37,989 nt of DNA from Natronospirillum sp. (GCF_022565775.1 NZ_JAIUMC010000018.1:1-37989), one strand, 5' to 3'. Positions 1 to 8,044 are shown, counted from the first letter of the stretch. Program-made: numbers and translations. Notes: a model not told the origin generated them from the sequence alone.

Positions 1-52
<52 letters not shown>

Positions 53-53
53 T

Positions 54-992
54 TCAGGCTTCATCCGGCCGAATTTCCGGTTTGGGCAGGTGACTGCGCA
101 GTGCGTCATCCGCCAGCCGGTAGCCGGTCTTGATCAGGTGGTCGGCCTTGTCGTAATCGAAGAAACCGCCCTCTGACCTTTCCAGATGGATAATGATATC
201 GGGCCGGTAGGCCGCCAAGCGGCTCTGGGTGATCTGTGCCTGCATGATATCGAACGAACGGAACAGCACGTCCACCATGTTGAGGCTGTTTTCCTCTTCG
301 GGCGTTTCCTTGTGCAGGTTGCGAATGCTGTCGAGTATGCCGCTGAACCACTGCCGACGACCCTTGTCGTTTGTGCCATGCAGCAGGCTGTTGCCCAGCG
401 CTTCGGTCTCGCCGGGTGGGCGCTCGAACGGCAGTTTAAGATCCTGTGTCGGATGGTTCAGGTTCACCGCCAGATGCAGGTCTGCGGGTACATGACGCGT
501 GGCTGCGACCGGTACCGGGTCGATCAGGCCGCCATCGACCAGCCACAGGCCCTGATGGAACTGGGGTGTAAATACTGTGGGTACCGCAATGGAGCAGCGA
601 ATGGCCTTGAACAGTGAGCCTTCGTTGAGCCAGACGGAGCGCTCCCGATTGATATCGGTGGCCACGGCCGTATAGGGAATGGGCAGGTCTTCGATCTGGG
701 TATCGCCGATCATCGAACTGAGATGGCTGATGATCTTTTCGCCCTTGAACAGGCCGGCACGTGAAAACGAGAGGTCGAGCATGCGCAGGACATTGCTGCG
801 TCCCAGGCCGCATACCCAGTCGCGGTAGAGCGGCAATTTGCCGGCGGCGTGGATGCCCCCGACCAGCGCACCGATGGATGAGCCGGCAATGGCGACAATC
901 TCGAAGTCATGTTCTTCCAACCACTGGATAACGCCGATGTGCGCGAGACCACGTGCGCCACCACTGCCCAGCGTGAGTGCCACTGTCGGCAT
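54..992 (-). CDS. Patatin-like phospholipase, RssA family
   Basis: A predicted serine lipid acyl hydrolase of 312 residues, the usual size for bacterial RssA-type patatins. The oxyanion-hole motif GSGGARG lies at residues 9-15. The nucleophile elbow GSSIG (37-41) places Ser39 as nucleophile, and DGG (153-155) supplies the dyad Asp153. No signal peptide is visible, so it should be cytoplasmic or peripheral. I chose the ATG at 992 because GAGGAG lies seven bases upstream; an in-frame TTG at 1007 would add five residues but has no better ribosome site. It lies directly downstream of the 6S RNA gene on the same strand, where many gammaproteobacteria carry the 5-formyltetrahydrofolate cyclo-ligase gene. 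The physiological substrate cannot be inferred. Confidence 0.88.
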   Translation of the reverse strand: MPTVALTLGSGGARGLAHIGVIQWLEEHDFEIVAIAGSSIGALVGGIHAAGKLPLYRDWVCGLGRSNVLRMLDLSFSRAGLFKGEKIISHLSSMIGDTQIEDLPIPYTAVATDINRERSVWLNEGSLFKAIRCSIAVPTVFTPQFHQGLWLVDGGLIDPVPVAATRHVPADLHLAVNLNHPTQDLKLPFERPPGETEALGNSLLHGTNDKGRRQWFSGILDSIRNLHKETPEEENSLNMVDVLFRSFDIMQAQITQSRLAAYRPDIIIHLERSEGGFFDYDKADHLIKTGYRLADDALRSHLPKPEIRPDEA

Positions 993-1009
993 GCAACTTC
1001 TCCTCAAGG

Positions 1010-1187
1010 TTCCCCGGTGCTACCGCTGTTGAGTAAGGCCTTGAACCGTGAAGTTCAAGGTGGGTGATTCTAGTGGCGTATCAGGCTTTCCGCTCGCGGG
1101 CGGACATGCTCAACAACACCAACGAAGAACCCCCTGTCGTATAAGTACGGCTCGAGGACGAATCAACTGGCGAGTAGCCCAGGGTAG
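1010..1187 (-). ncRNA. ssrS: 6S RNA
   Basis: 6S RNA binds the sigma70 RNA polymerase holoenzyme by mimicking an open promoter, and down-regulates transcription in stationary phase. On the minus strand the element shows the conserved 6S features in order: CCTCGAGCCG, a GGTGTTGTTGAGCATG stretch, CGCGAGCGGAAAGCCT, and the 3' signature CACCTTGAAC followed by GGTTCAAGG. The ends pair: CCCTGGGCTAC near the 5' end pairs with GTAGCACCGGGG at the 3' end to form the closing stem, which sets a length of about 178 nt. A TATAAT box at 1193-1198 lies just upstream. The position directly downstream of zapA is the classical gammaproteobacterial location. The ends are accurate only to a few bases. Confidence 0.92.
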
Positions 1188-1192
1188 GTTCC

Positions 1193-1198
1193 ATTATA
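1193..1198 (-). promoter_or_regulatory. -10 box of the 6S RNA promoter
   Basis: A perfect TATAAT on the minus strand lies 6-7 bases before the inferred 6S RNA start. No good -35 hexamer is seen 16-18 bases upstream, where the sequence is roughly ACTGTA. The promoter lies just beyond the 3' end of zapA, so 6S can be transcribed on its own or as part of the zapA transcript. Confidence 0.7.
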
Positions 1199-1229
1199 CG
1201 CGGAATTCATTCTATTACAGTGTTGACTT

Positions 1230-1526
1230 TCAGCGGGTTTCTTCTTCGGAATCCAGTGCTGTGTCCAGCTTTCCCAGCAGTCGGTCCAGGGTTTCCTCAG
1301 GTACCTGAGTGGCTTGCAGTTCAGTACGCAACTCATGGATGAGGTTCAGTGCGGCCATGACCGACAGACGTTCCACACCAAAAACTTTTCCGCTGTGGCG
1401 GATTTCGGTCATCTTGTCATGCAGTTGTCGAGCTGCAGCGCGCAGCTCGGCTTCAGCCTCTGGCGGGCAACTGACGGTGTACTCACGATCCAGTATGTGG
1501 ACCTGAACGGTATTTTGATGTTTCAT
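1230..1526 (-). CDS. zapA: Cell division protein ZapA
   Basis: ZapA binds FtsZ and cross-links its protofilaments at the division ring. The 98-residue product has the family layout: an N-terminal beta domain with VQVHILDREYTVSCPPEAE, then a long C-terminal helix (LRAAARQLHDKM, LNLIHELR) suited to a coiled-coil dimer/tetramer. The ATG at 1526 overlaps the stop codon of the upstream small coiled-coil gene in an ATGA, which indicates translational coupling. 6S RNA follows downstream, the standard arrangement in gammaproteobacteria. Confidence 0.93.
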   Translation of the reverse strand: MKHQNTVQVHILDREYTVSCPPEAEAELRAAARQLHDKMTEIRHSGKVFGVERLSVMAALNLIHELRTELQATQVPEETLDRLLGKLDTALDSEEETR

Positions 1527-1732
1527 GAGGCGCCTTCAAATTCCTTTAGCCGGGCGATCACATAGTCCAGGCGCTCGCGCGCCTGCTCGTGCCGCTGATG
1601 CATGGCGTCTCGCTCTGCCTGCCACTGCTGTCGTTCCTTCTCATGGGACACAACCAGCCTGTGCAGTCGCTCGTGCTCGCGCAGCAACTGGTCAATGCGG
1701 GCTTCAAGCGCCATGAGTTTCTGGTGCGACAT
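1523..1732 (-). CDS. Small coiled-coil protein (TIGR02449 / ZapB-like)
   Basis: A 69-residue, highly charged, almost entirely helical protein (for example LEARIDQLLREHERLHRLV). It is predicted to be one long coiled coil with no membrane segment. It sits immediately upstream of zapA, with a 4-base stop/start overlap, in the place where many gammaproteobacteria encode a TIGR02449-family protein. Its size and composition resemble ZapB, which stacks on ZapA at the divisome, but I cannot show homology from sequence reading alone. A division-associated role is inferred from context. Confidence 0.8.
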   Translation of the reverse strand: MSHQKLMALEARIDQLLREHERLHRLVVSHEKERQQWQAERDAMHQRHEQARERLDYVIARLKEFEGAS

Positions 1733-1824
1733 CCGTTGCTCCGTAAGTCAGAGGGTCATGTTCATCAGGTGTCCGGCAATGCTAGCATATTGCGCTCGAT
1801 TAATGGCACCGTTCGGAGGCCCCT

Positions 1825-2379
1825 GTGGCGCTTGATTACTATGTTCTTGATGATGCTCTGGCAGAACTGGATCCGACCGAGTCGGCGGCGTTTCTGCATG
1901 GCAGTCTGCTGGCGCGGCTGATTTGTGGTGAACGGCTTGATCGGGAAGCCTGGCTGAACACGGCCTGCGCCCTGCTCGAGATCGAAACGCCACCGACGGG
2001 TGATCAGGCTGACCCTTTGCAGAGTCTGTACGATGAATCCCTGACGGATGTGCAGCATATGGCCCCGCAGAGTGACGGGCCCATGCCTTTTCTGCCCAAC
2101 AATGACAGCCCGCTGCCCGATCGTCTGGAGGCGCTGGCCGACTGGTGTGCCGCTTTTGTCAGTACGCTGGGGATGGTGGGCCGGTTGCAGGCACCCGATG
2201 AAGACGATCAGGAATTGCTGTCTGATCTGATCGCTATTTCGCAACTGGATGCCAGCAGTGAAGAGCAGTCACCGGATGCGGAAGACGACTACACGGCATT
2301 GCTGGCGCATGTGCGCCTGGCGGGACGCCATTTTTATGAACGGTTTGCGCCGCCGTCTGCAGAGACGCCGGTGCACTGA
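1825..2379 (+). CDS. ygfB: UPF0149 (YgfB/YecA) family protein
   Basis: A 184-residue acidic protein with UPF0149 features: the N-terminal SAAFLHGSLLARLICG segment, a central LPNNDSPLPDRLEALADWCAAF block close to the family's stretch of the same type, and the C-terminal LLAHVRLAGRHFYERF helix. Translation starts at a GTG (1825), preceded five bases upstream by GGAGG; no ATG gives an equally complete protein. It is divergent from the zapA pair, as in enterobacteria. There ygfB is followed by pepP-ubiH-ubiI, but here a convergent tryptophan dioxygenase follows. The molecular function is not established from sequence; family members have been linked to transcriptional control in Pseudomonas. Confidence 0.87.
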   Translation: MALDYYVLDDALAELDPTESAAFLHGSLLARLICGERLDREAWLNTACALLEIETPPTGDQADPLQSLYDESLTDVQHMAPQSDGPMPFLPNNDSPLPDRLEALADWCAAFVSTLGMVGRLQAPDEDDQELLSDLIAISQLDASSEEQSPDAEDDYTALLAHVRLAGRHFYERFAPPSAETPVH

Positions 2380-2385
2380 TCTCGG

Positions 2386-2405
2386 AGGCCCTGTGATCAG
2401 GGCTT
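2386..2405. terminator. Hairpin between convergent ygfB and kynA ends
   Basis: AGGCCCTG and CAGGGCTT form an 8-bp stem (one G-U) around the loop TGAT. The stem overlaps the kynA stop codon and begins 7 bases after the ygfB stop. There is no clear T-run on either side, so termination in both directions is possible but weakly supported. Confidence 0.35.
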
Positions 2406-3284
2406 CTCAAGGCGACTGCGAATGTCCCACAGATCCGGAAACACCGGCCGGAACAGGGTTTTCATCAGATATTCAGCGCCACTGGAGCCGCCACTGCCCA
2501 TCTTGCTGCCGATGGTCCGCTGCACCATCTTCACATGACGATAACGCCACTCCTGCAGGCCTTCGTCCAGGTCCACCAGCAGTTCGCACAATTCGGCCAG
2601 TTGATGGTCTTGTCTGTAGACCTGCAGCAACGCCTCCTGCACGTCCTTGCTGCTCTGATTGGCCTCGGTGACGGGTTGCTGCAACAGGTCTGGTGGCAGG
2701 GTATGCCCGGCCCGGTGCAGCAGTCCCAGAAACACCCGCCACAGCGACGGCGTGCGGTAGGCCTCTTCCAGCAATTGACGACCCAGCGAGTTGAGCGGCT
2801 GGAACTCCAGAGGCTCGGGGCGCTTGTGACCCAGCAGGAATTCAATGACCCGGAACTGGTAACTCTGAAAGCCACTGGCGCTTTCCAGGCGATCGCGGAA
2901 ACTGTCGAATTCCAGCGGCGTCATGGTTTCGAGGATGTCGACCTGGCTGACCAGTGTTTTCATGATCTTGAGAATTCGCTTCAGCGTGTGAAAGGCGCGC
3001 GGCAAGTCGTCCTGATCCAATCGCTCACTGAGAAAAGCCAGTTCATGGCGCAGCTGCTTGAACCAAAGCTCATAGGTCTGATGAATGATGATGAACAGCA
3101 GTTCGTCATGCTCCTCCGGTTCCGAGCGCGGGCGTTGCAGGTCAAGCAGTTCATCAATGGCCAGATAGCTGTTGTAGGTCAGCATGATCAGGTTGCCTCT
3201 CAGCACAGTCATCATCACTGTACTGGGTAACTCAAGCGCGCGCATGCCGGGCAGTGCAGCAGAAGCGTCCGCGCGCGCTGTCAA
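2397..3284 (-). CDS. kynA: Tryptophan 2,3-dioxygenase
   Basis: A haem enzyme that opens the indole ring of L-tryptophan to N-formylkynurenine, the first step of the kynurenine pathway. Family signatures are clear: LTYNSYLAIDELL near the N-terminus, FIIIHQTYELWFKQLRHEL with the distal His, SSGFQSYQFRVIEFLLG-like text (SGFQSYQFRVIEFLLGHK), and WRYRHVKMVQRTIGSKMG followed by GGSSG, where the His is the proximal haem ligand. The start is uncertain. The 295-residue reading begins at a TTG; ATGs at 3245, 3215 and 3185 give 282, 272 and 262 residues, and the last has an AGAGG ten bases upstream. The gene follows the adenylate cyclase on the same strand after a short gap, so they may share a transcript. 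No kynureninase or formamidase is in the window. Confidence 0.93.
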   Translation of the reverse strand: MTARADASAALPGMRALELPSTVMMTVLRGNLIMLTYNSYLAIDELLDLQRPRSEPEEHDELLFIIIHQTYELWFKQLRHELAFLSERLDQDDLPRAFHTLKRILKIMKTLVSQVDILETMTPLEFDSFRDRLESASGFQSYQFRVIEFLLGHKRPEPLEFQPLNSLGRQLLEEAYRTPSLWRVFLGLLHRAGHTLPPDLLQQPVTEANQSSKDVQEALLQVYRQDHQLAELCELLVDLDEGLQEWRYRHVKMVQRTIGSKMGSGGSSGAEYLMKTLFRPVFPDLWDIRSRLEKP

Positions 3285-3310
3285 TTGTAAAATCTACGCT
3301 ACAGGTCTGA

Positions 3311-4906
3311 TCAGTCGGCGTTCCAGCGACGTGTCAGGCGCGTCTTGAGCTCCTCTGCCCGCTCGCGTTCCTTCTGGTTGAGGTCGGCCGCCATGTCCAG
3401 GCGGGCATGGTCCAGTATATCAAGCACGCGCAGCGCTCGCGCACGATCATTGTCGGCCTGCAGCGTGGCCATTTGGGTCATGGGGTCGTCAAACCGCAAC
3501 AGCCCGTGAATGGCCCGATAAGTGGGTTCCTCAAAGCGCGGATCATTCTCGGCGCTCAATATTTCCAGACTGTTGGCCAGTGCCGGTCCGGTGCCGGACT
3601 CCAGAGCCTGATCTGCCCAGCGGCGTCGCGCTTCGGGCGGCGCGGACTGGAGCAGGTCATGGGCGCGCAGGGCATGGCCGCTGCTCGGAAGGTTGCGATC
3701 CAGCGTGGTGTCCACCACCGCCAGGATCTCGTCATGAAGCGCGTCTGCCTCGGCCGGAAAGCCTGAGCGCTCGACCAGCACCTGATAAGGCCAAAGCCGG
3801 GTTTCCGCTATCTGATGACCTTCTTGCTGGATATTGGCCGCAATCAACGGGATGGACTCGTCATCCGGGTAGCGTTCCAGCAGGTCGCGGAAGGTTTGCC
3901 AGAACACATTGCCACGGCCGCTGTCAAAGGCAGCTTGCAGCTCTACCTGGCTGTGCAGGCTGATGAATTCGGGCATCAGAGGTTCCAGATGGCTGTGACT
4001 GGCCATGCGCTCAGCAAGCCAGTCACGGATGTTGGCGGGGTCTTCTCCCCGGTCGTGCAGATGACCCAGGTGCCGACGGGCGACCTCCAGACCCAGGGCG
4101 CGCACATCGGGCTCGTGGGCCCGCTCGGCCAGCAGGTCATCCAGATGGTGCAGGGCCGGTGCGGTATCTCCCAGCGCAAGCAGACGCTCTATGCGCTGCA
4201 CGGCCTGGCGTTCGGACCAGAGTTGGTAACCCACGACTGTGGTGACTGGCCCCAGCAACACCGCAACCAGTGCCGCTGCCGCCCAGGGTCGCCAGTTCCA
4301 GGGTCGGTTGACGCTCTCGCGCAGGCCCTCGAATTTGGGTATGCCGCGTTCGAGCCGCACGGCCTGATCAATCTGACGGATCTGCTCATTGGGAGGGTCG
4401 GACAACACCTTGAAAACCCGCACCGGGCGCGGAATGCCCTTGAAGGTGCGCTCACCGATCTCGGTAGTCGGCACCTCTCGGCGGTTCATGGTCAAAAAGA
4501 CGGCCTCGGTGAACCAGACTTCGCCGGGTTCGGCGATGGCCTCAAGGCGGGCGGCTACATTGACTGGTTCGCCGATAACATCCCCGTCCTGCAAGCCGAC
4601 ATCGCCGGTGTTGATGGCTACCCGCACGGCAATCTGCTCGGTGCTTGGCTGGGCGGCGTTATGCTGTTTCAGCACCGCCTGCAGCGCCAGTCCACAAACG
4701 ACCGCGTCAGTCGGGCTGTCAAAGCGGACCAGGAAAGCGTCACCGATGGTCTTGACCACCACGCCGCCGAAATAACCGAAGACCGGACGCAGCAGACGGT
4801 CGTGTTCTTCCAGCAGGGAGCGGAACCCTTTGCGGGTGGTTTCAGAGGAGCGAGAGGTAAACCCCTTGATGTCGGTAAACATCACCGCGCAGTTCCGTGT
4901 GATCAT
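3311..4906 (-). CDS. Membrane-anchored class III adenylate cyclase
   Basis: A predicted ATP-to-cAMP cyclase of 531 residues. The catalytic domain is N-terminal (about 1-170). FTDIKGF gives metal ligand Asp12, KTIGDAF gives Lys52 (adenine-selective) and metal ligand Asp56, and DVIGEPVNVAAR gives Asp109 (adenine-selective), Asn116 and Arg120 (transition-state pair). The set appears complete and favours ATP over GTP. One hydrophobic helix follows at about 207-230, then some 300 residues of helical, TPR-like sequence with no recognised domain. With positive residues before the helix, the C-terminal part is predicted to be periplasmic. This is the reverse of the usual sensor-first order. The ATG at 4906 has GGAG eight bases upstream. 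Probable cotranscription with kynA. Confidence 0.88.
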   Translation of the reverse strand: MITRNCAVMFTDIKGFTSRSSETTRKGFRSLLEEHDRLLRPVFGYFGGVVVKTIGDAFLVRFDSPTDAVVCGLALQAVLKQHNAAQPSTEQIAVRVAINTGDVGLQDGDVIGEPVNVAARLEAIAEPGEVWFTEAVFLTMNRREVPTTEIGERTFKGIPRPVRVFKVLSDPPNEQIRQIDQAVRLERGIPKFEGLRESVNRPWNWRPWAAAALVAVLLGPVTTVVGYQLWSERQAVQRIERLLALGDTAPALHHLDDLLAERAHEPDVRALGLEVARRHLGHLHDRGEDPANIRDWLAERMASHSHLEPLMPEFISLHSQVELQAAFDSGRGNVFWQTFRDLLERYPDDESIPLIAANIQQEGHQIAETRLWPYQVLVERSGFPAEADALHDEILAVVDTTLDRNLPSSGHALRAHDLLQSAPPEARRRWADQALESGTGPALANSLEILSAENDPRFEEPTYRAIHGLLRFDDPMTQMATLQADNDRARALRVLDILDHARLDMAADLNQKERERAEELKTRLTRRWNAD

Positions 4907-5062
4907 CCAGCAGACTCCAGGGTATAGGTAACAGGATCAACAGCGGAAGCAAGAATACCAGTAAGCGCCGGGGGGTTCACCTGCGCCATACGGTTCCGTT
5001 TCCGGCCAGTCATCACCCAGGAATCAGGTACACTGATAGCTAGAGCAACAGGAGTCTGGCCC

Positions 5063-6448
5063 GTGCAGACAACGCAATACCAGCAAGCCCGTCTGACCCG
5101 CGACCCGAGATTTGACGGTCACTTCTTTGTTGGTGTGACCAGCACCGGCATCTATTGCCGCCCCATCTGTCCGGCACCCTTGCCCAAGGAACAGAACGTG
5201 CGCTACTTCGACAGCGCCGTGGCGGCAGCCGAGTCCGGGTTTCGGCCCTGCCTGCGTTGCCGGCCCGACAGTGCGCCGGCGTCCTGGGCCTGGAAGGGCA
5301 CGGATACCACTGTGGAACGCGCCCTGCGTCTGATTGACGAGGGTGCGCTGATGCAGGGGTCGGTCACCGGGCTGGCGGACAGACTGGGTATCAGCAGTCG
5401 CTACCTGACCCGTCTGTTTCAGGCACGCATGGGTACCAGCCCGAAGCGGTACGCCCTGTATCAGCAACTGCTGTTTGCCAAAAGCCTGCTGCAGCAGACC
5501 CGACTGCCGGTGGCAGAAGTGGCCTTTGCCGCCGGTTTCGGCAGTATTCGGCGGTTCAATGAATGCTTTCGCGACCGGTTGCAGATGACCCCAGGTGCAT
5601 TGCGCCGGCAGGGTGCAGACACCATGGTTCGCGGCGAACTCACCCTGTTTCTGAGCTATCGACCACCCTACAACTGGTCGCACCTGCGCGACTTCCTCCG
5701 ACCCCGGCTGATTCCCGGTCTGGAGTGGATTACCGACCAAGGCTATGGACGCTCGCTGCAGCTTGCCGATGGCACCCGCGGCTATTTCACCGCCACGCAC
5801 GACGAAGCGCGTCATGGCTTCAGAGTGGCGATCAGTCTGAACCGTCCGGCCGTCATGTTGCCCCTGGTGCGGAACCTGCGCCGTCTGCTGGATCTGGATG
5901 CCGATAGTGCGCGCATTGATGATCATCTGCGCCCCTTGCTAGCCCCGCTGGGCGGCCCGGTACCCGGGTTGCGGCTGCCCGGTACATTGTCTCTGTTCGA
6001 AGCCGGGGTGCGCGCCATACTGGGCCAGCAGGTGAGTGTGCAGGCGGCACACAAGCTGGTTGGGCAACTGGTCAATGCTTACGGAGAGACAGCTCCCGGC
6101 CCGCACGGAGCAATGCGCCTGTTCCCCACACCCGACGTGCTGGCGGAAACGGATCTGGCGGAACTGCGTTTGCCGGGGCGCCGCAAGCAGACCTTGATTG
6201 ATCTGGCCCGGCTGTTTCGTGACGAACCAGAGGCTGCGACAGAACCGGAACGCTGGCGATCGCTGGCTGGCATCGGGCCCTGGACGGTGCAGTACGCGCG
6301 CATGCGCGGCGGAGGTGACAGCGATATATGGCTGGGCGGAGATCTGGGAGTGAAGCGGGCCCTGCAGCAACATGACATCGTATTCGACCCCGAGACTGCA
6401 GCCCCCTGGCGCAGCTATCTGACCCTCAACCTGTGGAGCCTGACATGA
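5063..6448 (+). CDS. alkA: Ada-AlkA fusion: alkylation-responsive activator / 3-methyladenine DNA glycosylase
   Basis: A 461-residue fusion. Residues 1-80 are the Ada zinc/methyl-acceptor domain, with Cys32, Cys36, Cys63 and Cys66 in YCRPIC and CLRC; Cys32 corresponds to the Cys of E. coli Ada that accepts methyl groups from phosphotriesters. Residues 80-185 carry an AraC-type double HTH. Residues 190-461 are AlkA: an N-terminal domain, then the HhH-GPD glycosylase with GIGPWTVQYARMR and catalytic Asp427 in LGGDLGVKRAL. Expected roles are sensing methylated DNA and excising 3-methyladenine and related bases. The GTG at 5063 has AGGAG eight bases upstream. Its stop overlaps the ogt start (ATGA), so the sensor/glycosylase and the O6-methylguanine transferase are translationally coupled, together covering the parts of E. 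coli Ada plus AlkA. Confidence 0.93.
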   Translation: MQTTQYQQARLTRDPRFDGHFFVGVTSTGIYCRPICPAPLPKEQNVRYFDSAVAAAESGFRPCLRCRPDSAPASWAWKGTDTTVERALRLIDEGALMQGSVTGLADRLGISSRYLTRLFQARMGTSPKRYALYQQLLFAKSLLQQTRLPVAEVAFAAGFGSIRRFNECFRDRLQMTPGALRRQGADTMVRGELTLFLSYRPPYNWSHLRDFLRPRLIPGLEWITDQGYGRSLQLADGTRGYFTATHDEARHGFRVAISLNRPAVMLPLVRNLRRLLDLDADSARIDDHLRPLLAPLGGPVPGLRLPGTLSLFEAGVRAILGQQVSVQAAHKLVGQLVNAYGETAPGPHGAMRLFPTPDVLAETDLAELRLPGRRKQTLIDLARLFRDEPEAATEPERWRSLAGIGPWTVQYARMRGGGDSDIWLGGDLGVKRALQQHDIVFDPETAAPWRSYLTLNLWSLT

Positions 6449-6951
6449 CTGTGTACTGCCAAACCCTGATCGGCACCCCGGTAGGTGACCTGGAAGTCGT
6501 GGCGACTGATACCACCGTTACCGCCATTCACTTTCTGTCGGAGGCCGGGGCCCGAGCGAGAGTGGACCACCCCAACCGGCTGACCGCTCAGGCCGAACGC
6601 GAGCTGAACGACTATTTTGCCGGTCAGCGCATCCGTTTCGAGGTGCCGCTGGCCCCAGCGGGCACCGAGTTCCAACAGGCTTGTTGGCGGGCTCTGCAGG
6701 CCATTCCCTTCGGGCAGACCGCCAGCTATGCGGATCAGGCGGTGGCCATAGAGCGGCCCAGCGCGGTGCGCGCGGTCGGAGCGGCCAATGGGGCCAATCC
6801 GCTGCCGATCGTGATTCCCTGTCACCGGGTGATCGGCAAGAACGGGCAACTCACCGGCTATGCCGGGGGCATGGCGCGCAAGCAATGGCTGCTGGCGCAC
6901 GAGCGGGATCAGCTCAGCTTGGTTACTGCGCCGTCCACTGATACAGAATGA
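6445..6951 (+). CDS. ogt: Methylated-DNA--protein-cysteine methyltransferase
   Basis: A suicidal repair protein that moves the methyl group from O6-methylguanine (or O4-methylthymine) to its own cysteine. The 168-residue product has the Ogt/Ada-C fold: FQQACWRALQAIPFGQTASYADQA (winged helix), then the active-site motif PCHRV with Cys126, followed by LTGYAGGMARKQWLLAHE. The start is the ATG at 6445, inside the alkA stop, with GGAG six bases upstream; a GTG at 6433 in the same frame is less likely. The 3' end overlaps the convergent GNAT gene by 29 bases. Confidence 0.95.
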   Translation: MTVYCQTLIGTPVGDLEVVATDTTVTAIHFLSEAGARARVDHPNRLTAQAERELNDYFAGQRIRFEVPLAPAGTEFQQACWRALQAIPFGQTASYADQAVAIERPSAVRAVGAANGANPLPIVIPCHRVIGKNGQLTGYAGGMARKQWLLAHERDQLSLVTAPSTDTE

Positions 6952-7378
6952 AATCGCTGGCGCCGCCGGTGTAGCGGTCATAGAAGGCCCGGCCGCGCGC
7001 ATTGAAATGCTGGGTAATCCAGCGAATGACCGGCCAGCCTCGCTCGGTCGCCATCTCTTTCAGGTGCCCGAACAGGGCATCGGCCGCGCCGCTGCCGCGC
7101 GCGTCCGGCACCACGAACATGTCATCCAGAAAGCCCATTTCGCATCCGGCCAGCGGACGCGGGCAGGCTCTGACATGGGCCATGCCCACCGCCTTGCCGT
7201 CAGCGTCGCGCACCAGCATACCTTCCAGTACATGGTCCGGATCCATCAGCCACTGCCAGACCGTATCACTGATCGCGTCGGTCATGGTCGCCTTGTAGAA
7301 CTCGGCATAGCCGTGAAACAGGGGCAGCCAGTCGGCGTGATCCTGCGGTGTCACCGGGTGAACGGTATGGTCGGTCAT
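6923..7378 (-). CDS. GNAT family N-acetyltransferase
   Basis: A 151-residue single-domain GNAT protein. The acetyl-CoA-binding region is visible as LDDMFVVPDARGSGAADALFGHL (motif A, an R-G-x-G-A variant), followed by the conserved late segment NARGRAFYDRY. The N-terminal half (DHADWLPLFHGYAEFYK) resembles stand-alone acetyltransferases of small amines or peptides; the substrate cannot be told. Its ATG overlaps the chaC stop in an ATGA, so it is probably translated with chaC. It converges on ogt with a 29-base overlap. Confidence 0.87.
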   Translation of the reverse strand: MTDHTVHPVTPQDHADWLPLFHGYAEFYKATMTDAISDTVWQWLMDPDHVLEGMLVRDADGKAVGMAHVRACPRPLAGCEMGFLDDMFVVPDARGSGAADALFGHLKEMATERGWPVIRWITQHFNARGRAFYDRYTGGASDFILYQWTAQ

Positions 7379-7983
7379 GGTTGTCTGCCTTTTGCTGATG
7401 ATTGGGTAGAGGTTGATGGTCTGAGGTGTTTGGCTATGGCGGCAACATGGAGGTCTTCGGCGCCCATGGCCTGCAGGGCGTCATCCAGTTTCAGCACATA
7501 GTCGATATTCCGCCCGCTGGGCCCGCGGGAACGGGCGATCTGGGCGGCGATTTCGGCGTCGCTGGCCGGCCCCAGCCAGGCGGCATTGTCAGGCCCGGCG
7601 ATATAGATCAGGCCATTGGCGTGCAGGTTCTGATGCGGTGGCCGCACAAAGGTCATGTCAATGGTGAGGCGAAGGTAGCCGTTCTTTTCCCGGTGGTCCA
7701 GATGCCCGAACACATCCGGGGTTACCCGATAAGCCACGCCAACACAGGTCTCGCCCGGTGCCTCGACCAGGGTCAACACCCGGCCAGGGGACTCGGGCGT
7801 GCCGCGATGGTCATGCGATGCCTGCCAGAAGCGCCGGGCCCAGCCTTTTATGCTGGCTTCCCGGGATTCCAGATACGGGAAATCGACTTTGTGGATCAGT
7901 GAACCATAGCCGAACAGCCAGATGTCGCTGCGACCAGTTAAGTGATCCTGCCGTCGATTCAGTTCGCGCGTGTCATTGGCCAT
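7375..7983 (-). CDS. chaC: Glutathione-specific gamma-glutamylcyclotransferase, ChaC family
   Basis: Predicted to cleave glutathione into 5-oxoproline and Cys-Gly in the cytoplasm. The 202-residue protein shows strong ChaC features: the substrate-binding loop FGYGSLIHKVDFPY (24-37), RRFWQASHDHRGTPESPGRVLTL, the catalytic Glu99 in LDHREKNGYLR, and the C-terminal GPSGRNIDYVLKL motif. A 20-residue N-terminal extension precedes the first strand. The start at 7983 is the only ATG available. It is divergent from pepP (61-bp gap) and overlaps the downstream GNAT gene by four bases. A peptidase for Cys-Gly is not next to it; PepP acts on Xaa-Pro bonds. Confidence 0.92.
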   Translation of the reverse strand: MANDTRELNRRQDHLTGRSDIWLFGYGSLIHKVDFPYLESREASIKGWARRFWQASHDHRGTPESPGRVLTLVEAPGETCVGVAYRVTPDVFGHLDHREKNGYLRLTIDMTFVRPPHQNLHANGLIYIAGPDNAAWLGPASDAEIAAQIARSRGPSGRNIDYVLKLDDALQAMGAEDLHVAAIAKHLRPSTSTQSSAKGRQP

Positions 7984-8044
7984 GGGTTCTGCCGTGTTCG
8001 CTGGTTATACTGTGGGTCCGTTTTTCCTATGGCGAGAGTTTAAC

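Noticed and set aside
3815..4927. 370-codon open frame on the plus strand
   Set aside because: It lies entirely antisense to the adenylate cyclase gene, whose motifs are unmistakable; the translated sequence has no recognisable domain and no ribosome site.
7970..8044. N-terminal extension of PepP from an upstream ATG
   Set aside because: The 25 extra residues do not resemble the family and would overlap the start of chaC; the ATG at 8045 gives the expected length.
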